A stretch of 64,000 bases of DNA from Sipunculus nudus (Eukaryota; Annelida; Sipuncula; Golfingiida; Sipunculidae). A program made the position numbers and the translations under genes. This document shows positions 24,349 through 36,545 of this stretch, piece by piece. The notes beneath the pieces are model-generated. The model saw only the letters and a program-made list of their open reading frames with translations, made no database searches and had not been told where the DNA came from. Within the stretch, counting starts at the first letter, position 1; every line of letters starts with the position of its first letter. The stretch covers positions 72,740,300 through 72,804,299 of the forward strand of contig CM049314.1 of NCBI GenBank assembly GCA_026874595.1. Direction: 5' to 3'.

Positions 24349-25962
24349 TTAAAGAAATACGAACAAACAAAAATGAAATATTACGTAATCGTTGTATCCA
24401 CAAAAGTTAAATGTAATATACCTAGTTAAAACACCGATACTATCGATCCAAAATCTTGACAAAAATGAGAGAATTATTTCCTTCATTTTAAACTTTGAAT
24501 TATTCAGTAAACCCCTTTTTAATTTAATAATTTTTCTTAATCTTAATCTTGTTTGTTGAACCTTTCGGTCTTTTGTTTGAAATGAATACAACACATAACA
24601 AACACTAACACCATATGTTTATATTGTAGACAGATAAACTCTATTACGTGACTAAGTATAAAAAAATCAACAAAATGTATTGTTGAAATATTGATTTTCT
24701 CTTTCTAAAGTATCATCTAAATATATATATGTGTGTGTGTGTGTGTTGCAATTGTTTAATATTTTAAACATGTTTTGTCTTACCTGAGTTATCCTTATTG
24801 CCTGGTTGAAATCACAAGCATTCACATTCGAGTCCGGTGCCTGCTTGATCAAATCCGGATACGAAAAACATCCAGGTCTTTTGGAGGTCATTGGGTTTTG
24901 ATCATGCGGTTCTGAGTTTAAACCTGCCTGACTTCCAAAAATAATCTCACCTATAATGCAGTTAAATTCAAAATTTCCTCTGTCGCTGTCTTCTGTCGTC
25001 GTACAGATGTCGTCCCCCAGCTCCGGGCAGGTCAAAGGTGAACTGAGTGCACAGGTGAGGGCATTAAGTGCTTTGTACATTTCAGATGTTTTTATGGACA
25101 GGTTACTAATGATATTCATCTTGTTTTCACGGGTCAAATTGTCTATTTCGTTGACGACATTGGATGCCTCTGAACAAGCCTGGCTTTGTTTTTCCAGAGC
25201 TGAAGTCAACGCCTTGTGATAAAGCTCGTCGCGTTTATGCAAACATTCTTCAAGTGATTTCTGGAGTTGTGATCTGTAAAGTTCCAGTTTTTCCTCTGTT
25301 TCTCTCCTTCTTTGATGAAGTTTGTCGAGTGCCTTTTCTGTTGTCTGTGTGATCAGGGTTTCCAATTCGTGAATTTTATTCTGAATGATACTCTTCCCAG
25401 AGGATAACATACCAGCGGCCTTTGCAGGAACATCCGGTAGGTCAGTAATATTGTGACCTTCGTGAAGCTCTGACTCGATGCAGTCCAGACACAGTCCTGA
25501 CTGACAGGTTAAACACGCGTGTGTATAATCACTGACGTGGACTTTACACAGGTTCCTTATGATCAGATGGTCAGAAAACGGCTGCTTCTCCACATGTTTC
25601 TTTGCACATTCCTCGCACATTTTACGGCCACAAGTACCGCAACGCGCATGCGCCCTAGAGGCCTTTCCCTTAACTTGACACGTCATGCAGTGATACAGCC
25701 CCTCACTGCCCGCCAGTACCCTAACCGCATTCTCAACTTTATCGTCCATGGAAAGCCCGGCTAAACCTTGTGGGGAGAGTGATGTAGTTTGCCAACAAGC
25801 AGGGCATTGTACTCTGTTTGCAGTTTGTAAATTTGACGCTGATTTCAGGCATTGGTAACAAAAACTGTGTTTACAGTCCAGCTGACGAGGGTCACGTCCA
25901 GCCCGATCATGCCCACATATCAAGCAATTAACCAGAAGGTCTATATGTTTAACTGACGCCAT
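24163..25962 (-). CDS. TRIM protein (RING, two B-boxes, coiled coil) spliced to a RanBP2/NZF-like zinc finger
   Basis: Exon 1 (25962-24784, 393 codons) starts at MASVKHIDLL just after TTCCTTTTCAG CAAG, a likely 5'-UTR intron acceptor, so the 12 codons open upstream are probably intron. It holds an intact C3HC4 RING (residues 13-56: CLIC, LDCKHSFCYQC, CPAC), B-box 1 (92-130), B-box 2 (139-170) and a coiled coil (about 190-290). At 24783 there is a donor, CTCAG|GTAAGA (phase 0). A 489-bp intron with TA and GT repeats ends in TTTTTTATAG. Exon 2 (24294-24163) continues in frame for 43 codons to TAA and reads TCPHCTFVNLADAELCISC, a C-x2-C-x10-C-x2-C finger like RanBP2/NZF domains. The product would be 436 residues. 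TRIMs are E3 ubiquitin ligases and NZF fingers often bind ubiquitin. The NHL half present in the + paralogue is absent. The usual Trp two residues before the first Cys of such fingers is Leu here. The splice is inferred from site quality and phase; without it the frame ends at 24667 with a low-complexity tail. Confidence 0.72.
24295..24783 (-). other. Predicted intron of the TRIM zinc-finger gene
   Basis: The intron has donor GTAAGA and acceptor TTTTTTATAG. It contains (TA)n at about 24308-24346 and (GT)n at about 24729-24747. Both flanking exons are in phase 0, so joining them keeps the frame. Confidence 0.65.
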
Positions 25963-26106
25963 CTTGCTGAAAAGGAAAGGTTTGGATGAAATGAGCAAAT
26001 ATAAATTAAAAAGGGATCATCTGTTTATAAATAGATGTTTTATATTCTGTTCATAGGTAACAGGTTACCTTCAGAAATCAGCAATGCTGTCGTGTCATTT
26101 TAAAAT

Positions 26107-26195
26107 TTAAGGCCAGACGGCACCGCAAGATGGCGCTTGTACTTATCTTTGGATTTTTTGTTTGTACAAGTACAGACCTGTTCGTCCCTATATAA
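26107..26195 (+). repeat. R4 short repeat upstream of the - strand TRIM copy
   Basis: It carries GCACCGCAAGATGGCGC and, 60 bp on, CAAGTACAGACCTGTTCG. This is the inverse of 14541-14622. It lies about 150 bp upstream of the TRIM start on the - strand. Confidence 0.5.
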
Positions 26196-26685
26196 TTAAA
26201 ATTTCACTCAAAGTCCCGAGATTACATGTTAAATAGATCCACTTCAATTTCCCTAAGTAAGTGTTCGGGACTTTATCATGCACAATTGATCAAGCATTTG
26301 GGGCTTCAAAAGTAGTTACGGTTTTATGATTGTACCTATTTACCGACTAGTGCGACATCCACTGCATGATACGCAATACCGTATTGTTGTTATTGATATT
26401 GAAAAGTCCCATTTTTATTAAGAAAGTTTTATGAGGGCTGCTGATCATGAACCATGCATTTATGAATATAATTAACTTACCAATGCTGGTCAGTTCACAT
26501 TTGGCTAAGATAAACCGAGAAAGTATTATTGAGACTAGTGCCAGTATCTCAGTGTACACAAAGCATAAACTTGGTTAAGATCATACGATACGCAAGGTAT
26601 AGTCTGCAAAATATGGAACACGGAACGAGTTTATCTCTGTGTCCAAAGTCCAATGACGAATGGTGGTAGAAACAGCAGTGACAAG

Positions 26686-26777
<92 letters not shown>

Positions 26778-29700
26778 AATATTATCAAAGATGCTCTTTC
26801 AACCTGGGTGACATTTAGAATATTTGAATTCTGGCAATGGGGAGACATGATGAGTCACTCGCGTTATTTAGGGATTGACGGCCGGGTGGGGGGGGGGGAG
26901 GGGGTTACTGGTTAATAAAAGGAATACACGGAGAAAAAAACATGATAAGTCTAAATCGTTCTATATTGTACCTTTTTGCATTTAACCCTTATAATATTGC
27001 ATCATAATAAATCGTTATTTTATATATTAAATGGTAATATAACTTTATATGAAATATTTGTTATTATATATGGTATAACTGTGTTAGTGTGTAGTTGACG
27101 TGTAGGTATGGAGTAAGGCTGGGGCCTTTTAGACAGACTAATTTAGGCCGGTTTCCCATGTACGCTGAAATTTCATCGCGCTTGAAATCAACAAGCTGAA
27201 AACCGCGCTGAATACATTTTCAATGTGCATTTTTCCGCTCACTGAATCCGGGGTACTGTTTAGTGTTTACTGTTCAAACTGTACTGAGCAAAAAAGCGAG
27301 CAGAAAAGTCGAACAGGAATCGACTTTTCTTCATCACGATGAAAGCAAGTAGAGAGGTATTATATACAGCAGAATAACAACGTATGTGGACCATAATGCT
27401 AGAACAATATATTAATATTCAGATTGGATATTTAGTAATGTTTTAGCCAAGATGCGGCATTGCCCCGTGTGGGCGTGGTACGCAGCACCACGCATGGCTT
27501 TACTAGGAAAATTCCATGAATGCAGACATCACCCATCTTGTGAGATCGCAACACTGGCCGCTCGGTGAAAGGTTTAGTGTATATCGTCTCTAGTTTGTTT
27601 GCACGGAGAGCAAAATGTTTAAGTCACTTGGAACCGGTAATCGAGGGTAAAACCAGGTTTTAACCCACAATAATTCACTAGAATAGGATGAAACGTTTGT
27701 TCTCCCTCTGTAAACTACCGAATAAAATTCTGCTGTTGAAATTATAGTTAACTGGAAGGAATTGTAGAGATATTGTAGCTTGACCAGTACGTACGAGGTG
27801 AAAAGTTAAAAAAAACATTCACGATACCCAACATTTTGTCTTGCAATTACCGGCTGTGGAGTGACGTCTGGTGGAGATTTTGAAAACTAACGATTTTAGA
27901 TCCAGCAACCGGGAATCCCGGAAAATCTGCTGGCTTCTTGCTCCTGGATGCATACTATTGATCGGAGCCAGAGATTTAATCACCTGACCTGTATCGGAAA
28001 TAAAACTTTAATAACGTGACACTATGCACTCCGAGACCACAAGGGTCAACTCCTTTACGAGTGCTGTATTCAGTCTGGCTCACGCTTTGACGTCGGCCGT
28101 TGGTGTCTTCTTTATAAATGGAACAAGCCAGTCACCAGCTGTCAAAATATCCTGTGTGTTTTTAATCTGATACTACTTTGAAGACATGGCCGTAGCTAAT
28201 AGATGTTAAAGTGTATGTGATCTCACGCAGTGATGCTGCTACTGGTTACCGTAATTATGAAGGCAAATCCACCTCCATGGAGATTACTGTAGATTTATTT
28301 TTGAGCTGATATGTATTTTTATTGAAAATTTTTGTTTTAAATCTTAGACCAAAACCTTAACCTAATCGGAAAATAGTTTTGTTGAAATTTATTTGTCCAA
28401 GATTTTGAACGTACTTATGTTAAGGGAGTTTGTTGAAAAATTATGCGATAACGATTTTAAGTTTTATGTTTTTGTCGTTATATCAAAACTCAAATACATA
28501 CAACATTTTTTCTTTAATTGTATATGCTTTACAATATGTATTGTTACCCTTCTAGTTGAAAGGAAAATATATAAAATATAAAACTATAAAAAATATGAAA
28601 TATTGTCAAAAGAATCATCTTTACGTGCGTCCGATAAGCTATTCATGTTTTCAATGCTATTGTCATCCATCAGCTTGTCAAACATTGTATTGAGTTTGAA
28701 AAGCTACAAGGAAAAGGCTTTTCGATAAATGAACCTCATGCAAAACACACATTTGTGAGTCCACTGCCCATAGCACAGTTTGACTAATTACACTGCTGTG
28801 ATCTAGAGTGATTTATTCTCTCTACCCATAACATGGAGTGGCATATATTATGAAACATGTCCCATAGTGACAGTGCTTGTCCGTGAAAATGAGGACGACT
28901 AACCCTGTCACCTTAGCTTGCCACCAGTCCTTCGCGAATTGATACCAGTCATCTAGAAAATTGTCAATGAAGTGTGTGTCTGTTTCAGATGACCACATTA
29001 GTCATTCGTCAGGCTGTCAAAAAGGAGCCCTATTAAATAGTATGCAGCATATACTTTAGTTACAGCCATTTTGATATTGATCAGCATAAAATGAAAACAC
29101 CGAAATTATTTCATTGTATCTGAACATCCGACCTTGGCTAAATCATTTGACCAATGTGACGCAGAAAGGAAAAGGTTTGGATTGATTTAATTAAATTTAA
29201 TTATGACGATTTTTCAGGTAATAGTATCATCTTTATAGTGTATGTATCAATATAGGACAGCGATGGGTCCGGTGTACTACTTATTATGATATAGACCGTG
29301 ATTACCATCATGGCGCATTGAACTTTAGCAGCTCCAGGTCCTGAACAGCAGTGTCCTAAATGGCTGTAACACGGCTGCTAATAAAACTGCCGCCTTAAAT
29401 ATTTTGTTTAAGCATTTTAAAATTTTTATATATGGTCAAACCATGCCATGCTAAGAGACTTAAGTAATTTTCTAATCTTCTAAGTCTTAAAATGTAAAGC
29501 TTATCTTAATTATAAGAATTATAAGTATTCCATATATTTTATACTGTCTATATAGGTGTTACCGTATGAGTTTACCTTTACATGTAATGATTTGTTACAC
29601 ATACTCTATTACATGTATATATTATTAGGTTCGCACATTTATATGCAGATATTGGTGTGCATGTATTTTGCGTATTGATAAAGCAAATATTTTGCTCAGA
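26196..29700. other. Non-coding stretch with a long (TA)n tract
   Basis: (TA)n runs from about 26687 to 26775, and a G-rich run lies near 26887-26905. At 27305-27332 an inverted repeat AAAAGTCGA...TCGACTTTT can form a hairpin. No gene is recognised in either direction. Confidence 0.4.
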
Positions 29701-30125
29701 GTAAAATATTACGCCTATCCGGGATTCTTAGTTACCAATTTCGTCGGCGCATATGTCTGGCGTTTAAACAGTTTCGCTAGAAAAGCAAGCTTTACAAGGG
29801 AGGTGGTTCGGCTATTATATGCACGCCGTAAAACACCCCCTCTTTAGAGCCACCTGTTGTACAAAGAATAATAACTAACCCAGGAGTTACACTTTTGAGG
29901 AACAAGGAGGCAGCAATTTCCCATTTACTTAACCATCTGTCCCCTGGCCCCAATGTTAGGCGCACGTCATTCGGACGAGCCCCATATATTACGTAAACGT
30001 TTTGTTCAGGGGAAAATATAGGGCTCATCCGTGATTGAAACCTATATCAGTGGTGCAAATGTCTGAAGTTCCAACCGTTTTTCTAAAAAGCAAGGTGTAC
30101 CAGCGAGTTAGCTCGGTCCGCCCCA
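29701..30125. repeat. Two degenerate direct units about 317 bp apart
   Basis: CTAGAAAAGCAAGCTTTACAAGGGAGGT (in part, near 29775-29805) resembles CTAAAAAGCAAGGTGTACCAG near 30083-30105. Similar flanks are present (CGGGATTCTTAG against CGTGATTGAAAC). This is an old interspersed or tandem repeat without coding potential. Confidence 0.35.
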
Positions 30126-30666
30126 TAACAGTATAAACAAGACTGCTTGGGTAAATGTGTGTATGTATGTATGTATACATGTTTTCTGTGCATGAGAGAG
30201 CACATATTATTATATAAGTACATATAGATGTTAATGTATATGAGTTATTTTCTCTGTGTATAATTAAGAAATTCAGTGGATAAAATGTAATGTAAATCAG
30301 ATACGAGGTCATGTACGAGTTCATGTTCAAAGTGTGGAAATTTAAATTATGAGCCTCCGTAAATATATATTTGACCCACAGCGTCTTCATATCTACTATA
30401 TCTTTTATTTTATTGATATTAATTTACGTATAATAGTTTCAACGTTTGAAAATTCATACATGTTATATATTATTGTGATCTAAAAAATGGCCTTTTCAAT
30501 TAAGCTATAGGTATATAGAGACTGTATGCTTGCACGCTTTTATATTGAAAAAAAATGATAAAATGAGCATTGTAAAACACAAAAAAAGTCCTCTCTGCTT
30601 GTTGGGCGCCTTATGTATCAGTTATAAATAAAGTCTGAACACTATATGACAATTATTAGTGAACAA

Positions 30667-30752
30667 TGTCATAAGGCGAAGCAAGCTGGCGGTTGATACC
30701 CCACAAACGGATTTTCGCCTTTGCAAGTACAATCCTGTTCGCCTATTCCGGT
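30667..30752 (+). repeat. R4 short repeat, third copy
   Basis: It contains TTTGCAAGTACAATCCTGTTCGCC and an AAGGCGAAGCAAGCTGGCGG head (each cited in part). It matches the two R4 copies upstream of the TRIM genes, though no TRIM gene lies next to this one. Confidence 0.45.
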
Positions 30753-31077
30753 TGTGAGACTGGCGGAGTATTTACAAGAAATGTGCGTCTTTGGTTGAAT
30801 AAATGTTTAAAAAAAAATAAATTTAAAATTAGGTGCGCTATGAAACGACAGTAAATATACAGAATACGATACAAATATAATTACCAAAAATTTATAGCAG
30901 ACTAAGCGTAAATACCATGTACCTCACAATGACCATTCGGCTGTTGCGCGATTCCCATCACTGAGAAAATATTTCACTCACTGCTTCATATTATTTAAAT
31001 TATTTTGTTTTTTTAGCAAAAATATTTACAAAGAATCATGTATTTTGAATGATAGTAATTGTTTGTTTATAATATTT

Positions 31078-31194
31078 AATTATATATATATAGGCCCCTT
31101 TGAAGCATTGTCTTACCAGACTATGATTTATATATACATATATAAATATATAATACAGATATATACAATACAGATATATATTTATATATATATA

Positions 31195-31245
<51 letters not shown>
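31078..31245. repeat. (TA)n microsatellite cluster
   Basis: Nearly continuous TA dinucleotides occur with short interruptions, longest at about 31195-31245. They make an open frame by chance only. Confidence 0.8.
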
Positions 31246-31248
<3 letters not shown>

Positions 31249-31501
31249 ACAGTGAAAGGTTTATTAAAGACTGTAATTATATTACAAAATCACGGCCTGG
31301 ACATCTTGTCAGCTGTAAGAAGATGTGAGGACATGCATACCAGACCAGAAGAGATAAGCCATACTCGCCCGGCCACTGGTTTACAGATGATGGATAACTT
31401 CCAGTTAAAGCTAAATTTAGTCAAATTACCACAGGCTTAACCTACTTTTAGCGATACTTGTTCGATTGGAACGTTAGTTGGGACGCGCACCGTGTATATC
31501 T

Positions 31502-33373
31502 AATCCAAAGAACGTGTAAACTTTTCAATATTATTATACCAAACACCAGTTTAAAAGCGCCCACGTGCTATTGTTAACTCCCCAATCGGATATAAACAAA
31601 GAATACATTCGGGCTCTCACTTCTATATAAGCCTAACCCTGTTCATACAGGGATCTTCGTATTCTGAGATACTTATATAACTATATTGGACGGACTTCCC
31701 AGTCTAATTATGAATCTACTAGTATTAAATAAGCTTACCGGTAGTCCTACCGGAGTCCTTTAGGTCATTTTTGCCAGGATAAAACAGACAAAGTCCAGAT
31801 AAATATAACTTCATACCTGGCATCAATAATACAGGCTGCACGATATATGAGCTTGCTCAGATTGTACGATACTAGTTCAAGGCCTCTTCTGCAAAATCCG
31901 CGGCCATCCGTGTGTCAATAGTCCCCTCTTGGTCCAGTGCGAGGCTGCACGGAAGTAGGTCAGGAGTGACGCTGGGAAGTCCCTTAATCACCCCATTCGG
32001 AACATAAGCAAACCTTCATTTCAAGTATAATATCAATTGGAATTTTTTTTAATCTGCAATCATTAACACAGGCTATGTTGTCCTGCTTTTCGTTTATATA
32101 GCACATCCATCAGGGTGCATATATTGGAAATCCCTCTTTAGAATTTATATTTGGACGCTGAAAATTACTAATATTATGCAAAAAAAATTAATACCCTGTC
32201 TTACCTTTTTACATATTTGCAATTCTACAATGCATTTAAAATATACACATTGAAAACTAGAAATATGCATTATGAGGAATGCACGCCTCCGTCAGGTGTG
32301 GGTCAATATCGTGGGATGCTCCCAAAACCGTGTTTGCATTCGTTTATTTGGCCCATATTCCCAGGTTTATTCCTACGTAAGTGACTATATTTTTTTTTTA
32401 TATTCCTTGTTGACTTTCCTAAATCCGTTTCATATGCCGGATCGACACCAAATGTAATATATATTTGCATTAATTCTTTCCCAAAATGAGCTGAAAATGT
32501 CATGAGAATCCCTTTTTAATTGTGTGAGTGTTCTTGTGACCAAAAGCCCAAAGACACAGACGCAAGAACACATGATCTTGGATGAACGCATATCCTCAGG
32601 GCTGAGTCTCACTGTATCACACAGGTAGGAGAAAAAAAAAAGAATTCAGTTAACATGATAACGTTAGTGCTTACACAAATATTACCATTATATATATATA
32701 TGTATATAACTTTACGGTCTTCTGTACAATGGTCGAATTTCGGTGTCATCAGATTTGAACAAACGTGAGTTATATGTCACATCACTATATGCAGGGGCTA
32801 GATTGAAATAAAACAAATGGAGATAATGCCTTTATTTGGGATCCTGAGGTGTTTACCTATCAGTGATTCGTCGTTGTATAAAGTGACGCCAAATAACCAC
32901 AGGCCTCTCAAAACTTTTCCACTGTGTTCTCGACGTATGTTCCATATAAATATGCCACTTGCCCAGAGGCCGCAATTTACGAGAAAGATATATAGAATTG
33001 AATAACATTGAGTAACATTCTGTCATAGAGTTATTATATAATTAATATTGTCATAGAGTTATTGTTTCAGTAATATTGTCATAGAGTTATAGACCTAATT
33101 TTCGTTGGTGATGGGATATTGTCATAGAATTTTTGTATTAATAATATTGTCATAGAGTTATTGTTTAAGTAATATTGTCATTGAGTTGTTATTGTTAATA
33201 TTGTGAGTAGTTTAGTTTGCATGTATTTGATATTTGTTTTAAATGGTTATTACGACAGACGGCCTGTCATTTAGAAGAGCTTAAAGTTTACACAGGTAAT
33301 GACAAACCGTGAGGTTAACACCAGCATCGGGTCAGGTAATGTAGGTCAACATTATTAGCAGGTAAAGTCGCGG
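31502..33373 (+). repeat. Segmental duplication unit B, copy 1 (contains R3)
   Basis: From CCAAAGAACGTGTAAACTTT to GGTAAAGTCGC this copy aligns almost base for base with 43674-45269. Differences are small, except that copy 2 lacks about 300 bp (32565-32870 here). It carries the R3 repeat at 31735-32610 and the GTCATAGAGTTATTG minisatellite at 33018-33205. There is no gene in it. Confidence 0.85.
33018..33205. repeat. Minisatellite based on TATTGTCATAGAGTTATTG
   Basis: Five to six imperfect units of about 30-40 bp occur, each with GTCATAGA(G/A)TT. The homologous array in copy 2 is at 44893-45095 and differs by a unit. Confidence 0.75.
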
Positions 33374-34048
33374 AGGTCACGAGCAGGATGCGCCTTGTTT
33401 AGTTAATTAGGCAAATAGCTGATTGGTCCAGTGGCCCGTGGCATAAACTTAGAGTGACCACCAGGTGCAGATTGGATCCGCTGATTACGTATATATAGGA
33501 GCACATTTAGTCGTGTCGGAAGAAAGTAACATTTTATACTGATGTACAACATTGAATACTATCATAGCCACACGCCGTGCTGAATTCTCTTCATAACAAT
33601 TCAAGAAAAAAGGGATTTTTTTTTACAATTTTTAGATTCAGATGCTTTTCATAAATTAATATATCCATCTAAAGAACAATTCTGCTTGGTAATCCTTTCA
33701 TAAATTTCCAGTTAATTCCATTGTTATTTTTAAATAAAATAGAAACGGTTCATAGTTCTTCTTCTTCTGGTAATTTCAACTTTATAAGCCAGATGGCGTC
33801 TCGTGAGTGGAGAAGAAGGGAGATTTCTTTCAACCAAGTACAAATTCTCATAATGTAACAGGAATGTATACAACATCGGGACAATTGCCACAGTATTACT
33901 TTAATGAATCTCGTGATCTCCGTTCTGTGCATGTCTTCTAGTTTATTTAAATCTATTTTCACGACTCAAGAACTATCAGTTACTGCCATATCAACTTTAA
34001 TGACCGCATAACAATATACAAAATATTTTGCTTTGTTTTAATTGTTTG
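33374..34048. other. Non-coding stretch, start of the insert that separates B1 from A1
   Basis: A TATA-like GTATATATAGG lies near 33489-33499, but no gene start was identified behind it. The open frame at 33750-33962 (-) is not recognised. Confidence 0.3.
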
Positions 34049-34185
34049 CTAATATTTCGCCATTATCTTCTTTGACATCTGTTTAAGACTTCTTCGGACT
34101 ATTTTTCCGTTTGCCGTGCGAGGAATCTCGGCAACCAAATGTATTCCTCCGCGTCGTCTTTTTGTACGAGGAGACACTGCCAATA

Positions 34186-34292
34186 TATGTATCTTTATTT
34201 GACTGTCAACAGACAGTGTATTTTATCACTACCGACGACGATAGATTCCGAAACTTAAAAAAGTTAGGGTATCATTTAAATCGAACATGCGG
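34186..34292 (+). repeat. Inverted repeat arm 1 (about 107 bp)
   Basis: CCAATATATGTATCTTTATT through AACATGCGGA is nearly identical to the reverse complement of 36430-36545. In the ligase pseudogene it forms the end of the intron before exon d. The other arm lies in the intron between exons a and b. Confidence 0.8.
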
Positions 34293-34296
34293 ATAA

Positions 34297-35002
34297 ATAA
34301 TGACCGCGTTCTTTAATAGATGGCAAAGAGAAACCGGACATGACACTGAGTCTAATTAAATTCAAATGACGCAAAGAAAATTGTTCTACCCACTGTGGAT
34401 GCAAATATTGAACGAGAGTGGGCATAATTAGCTTATGTTTTGTTCAGATTTACCGAACGAGTAATCATTAGAAATTTCGACAACTTACAGGAAGTATAAA
34501 AACATGTGATAACTCCAGAAACGGTGAATATGACTACATTAGATTTATTTCGGTATTGCTATTAAAGAAACTGTGTCAGGTGCAAGAAAAACATATTGAT
34601 TAGGTGTTCATTCACCCGATAAAAAATCATTGAAAAATAGGACAATTGCAGAAGAATGTCTTCTGGTGTGAATAACGGAAACGGGTCCTGAAAAGAAAGA
34701 AAAAGAACACCACGCAGCGGCCATAAAAAATCCATTCCTTGAAAACAAATCCATCAACATATGATTTGAACCAAAATCTATAAAAAACGGAAAAAAGTGT
34801 GCATTGTCGATGGAACTTCTCCCAGTATAAACGGTAAATAGTACCACCCATTAGACAAAACAAATGTCATAGAGATATACACAAACACATTAAGGGATAA
34901 ATCTGATTTCCAAAAAGGCCAAAAGTTGTCAAAAGTTTAAAACAAAATATGAAATATAAAAAACATGCTGCAATTATTAGATTGAACCGACTATTAACTT
35001 CG
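34297..35002. other. Intron-like non-coding stretch
   Basis: This is the part of the c-d intron of the ligase pseudogene before the 358-bp duplication. No other feature is seen. Confidence 0.4.
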
Positions 35003-35723
35003 TTTACTACTATAATTTTCTGCAGTTCGGGCTATAAGGCCTTTACCACATCATTTTGTATATTACAGATTAACAATAAGCATAGTTTATTTCCAAGGCA
35101 TAGTGTCTTTTTTTAGAAAAAGATGGATTTCACTTTTCTCTAAAATCTTAAATCACATGTCCAGGATTTTCTTTTAATCTACAAGAGAATACTTGAAGTA
35201 GTTCGGGGACCGAAAATCAGGTCGATTTCTTAATAACCCCTCAGGCTATTGAAGAACCTTTTTTTTATTTTTATTTTTGGGTTGTTTGAAAGGATACCGT
35301 TGGGTGTATTTAGGACCGTTTTCCTTCATGTTTGTGTTTCTTAACACCGATAGGTGCTAATTTACTACTATAATTTTCTGCAGTTCGGGCTATAAGGCCT
35401 TTACCACATCATTTTGTATATTACAGATTAACAATAAGCATAGTTTATTTCCAAGGCATAGTGTCTTTTTTTAGAAAAAGATGGATTTCACTTTTCTCTA
35501 AAATCTTATATCACATGTCCAGGATTTTCTTTTAATCTACAAGAGAATACTTGAAGTAGTTCGGGGACCGAAAATCAGGTCGATTTCTAAATAACCCCTC
35601 AGGCTATTGAAGAACCTTTTTTTTATTTTTCTTTTTGGGTTGTTTGAAAGGATACCGTTGGGTGTATTTAGGACCGTTTTCCTTCATGTTTGTGTTTCTT
35701 AACACCGATAGGTGCTAATTTAC
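35003..35723. repeat. Direct tandem duplication, 2 x 358 bp, nearly identical
   Basis: TTTACTACTATAATTTTCTG at 35003 recurs at 35361. Over 358 bp I count only about four or five differences (for example AAATCAC/TATATCAC and TTTTTATT/TTTTCTTT). It lies in the intron between ligase exons c and d and must be recent. Confidence 0.9.
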
Positions 35724-36429
35724 CTTAAAAGTCCATACCTGAACCATATATCTCAAGAGACTCAATAAGAGCCTCACATTAAAGAGATGATGTTATTACT
35801 ACCGTTGATTAGGTTGTGAAGTTCCTTCTATTTGACGTAATTTCCGGCTTTACGGACGACAAACGCGGTCGGCAATTCGTTAGCTTCGTCCTTGTCGGGG
35901 ACGCCTATTACCCCAGCTTCGTCCGTCCCAGGATGTAATAAGATGAGGGCTTCTAACTATGCTGGCGCCACCTGTTGGTTAAAAACTTAACACAATAAAC
36001 TAAAATATTGACGAACGTTTAAAAGCGATAACATTCAAGTATTTACAAATATGTCAATGTAATTTCAAATAAACTGGAGCCTTCCCTATCTCAACCCCTA
36101 AATTCGCTTCACAATTAGCTTGGAACTGTTGCTCACGATAATTTCACTTGCCCTACTTTCAATAAGGCCGCCCATGCCCCGGATGCAAGTGTAATTATTT
36201 TACCCATTTCTCTTTGATTTGAATGTTAAATAAAAGCCCTGTTACACATCGCAAAATAGAGTAATAATTATTCGTTCCTTGAAGTGAACTTTTCATATTT
36301 CTCATACCTGGTAAGCTTCTCCTTGACTCTGTCCACGATATACAGGAATCCATCGTCGTCTAGATATCCAACGTAACCTTAATGTATCAGACAGATTGCT
36401 TGAGTCAGCCACAACTCCCATATGGTTAC

Positions 36430-36545
36430 AAATCCGCATGTTTGATTTAAATGATACCCTAACTTTTTAAAGTTTCGGAATCTATCGTCGTCGGTAGTGA
36501 TAAAATACACTGTCTGTTGACAGTCAAATAAAGATACATATATTG
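36430..36545 (-). repeat. Inverted repeat arm 2
   Basis: It is the reverse complement of 34186-34292 with a few substitutions. The arms are 2.1 kb apart and enclose ligase exons b and c and the 358-bp duplication. Confidence 0.8.

Noticed and set aside
26549-26848. Ile/Tyr-repeat open frames over (TA)n tracts here and at 9223-9429, 10660-10890 and 31045-31440
   Set aside because: TA dinucleotide runs encode alternating Tyr-Ile without stops; they are microsatellites.
32272-32503. Open frames on both strands in R3, conserved at 44443-44847 and 13429-13656
   Set aside because: They recur only because the repeat recurs; frames are not conserved between the diverged copies and match no protein I know.
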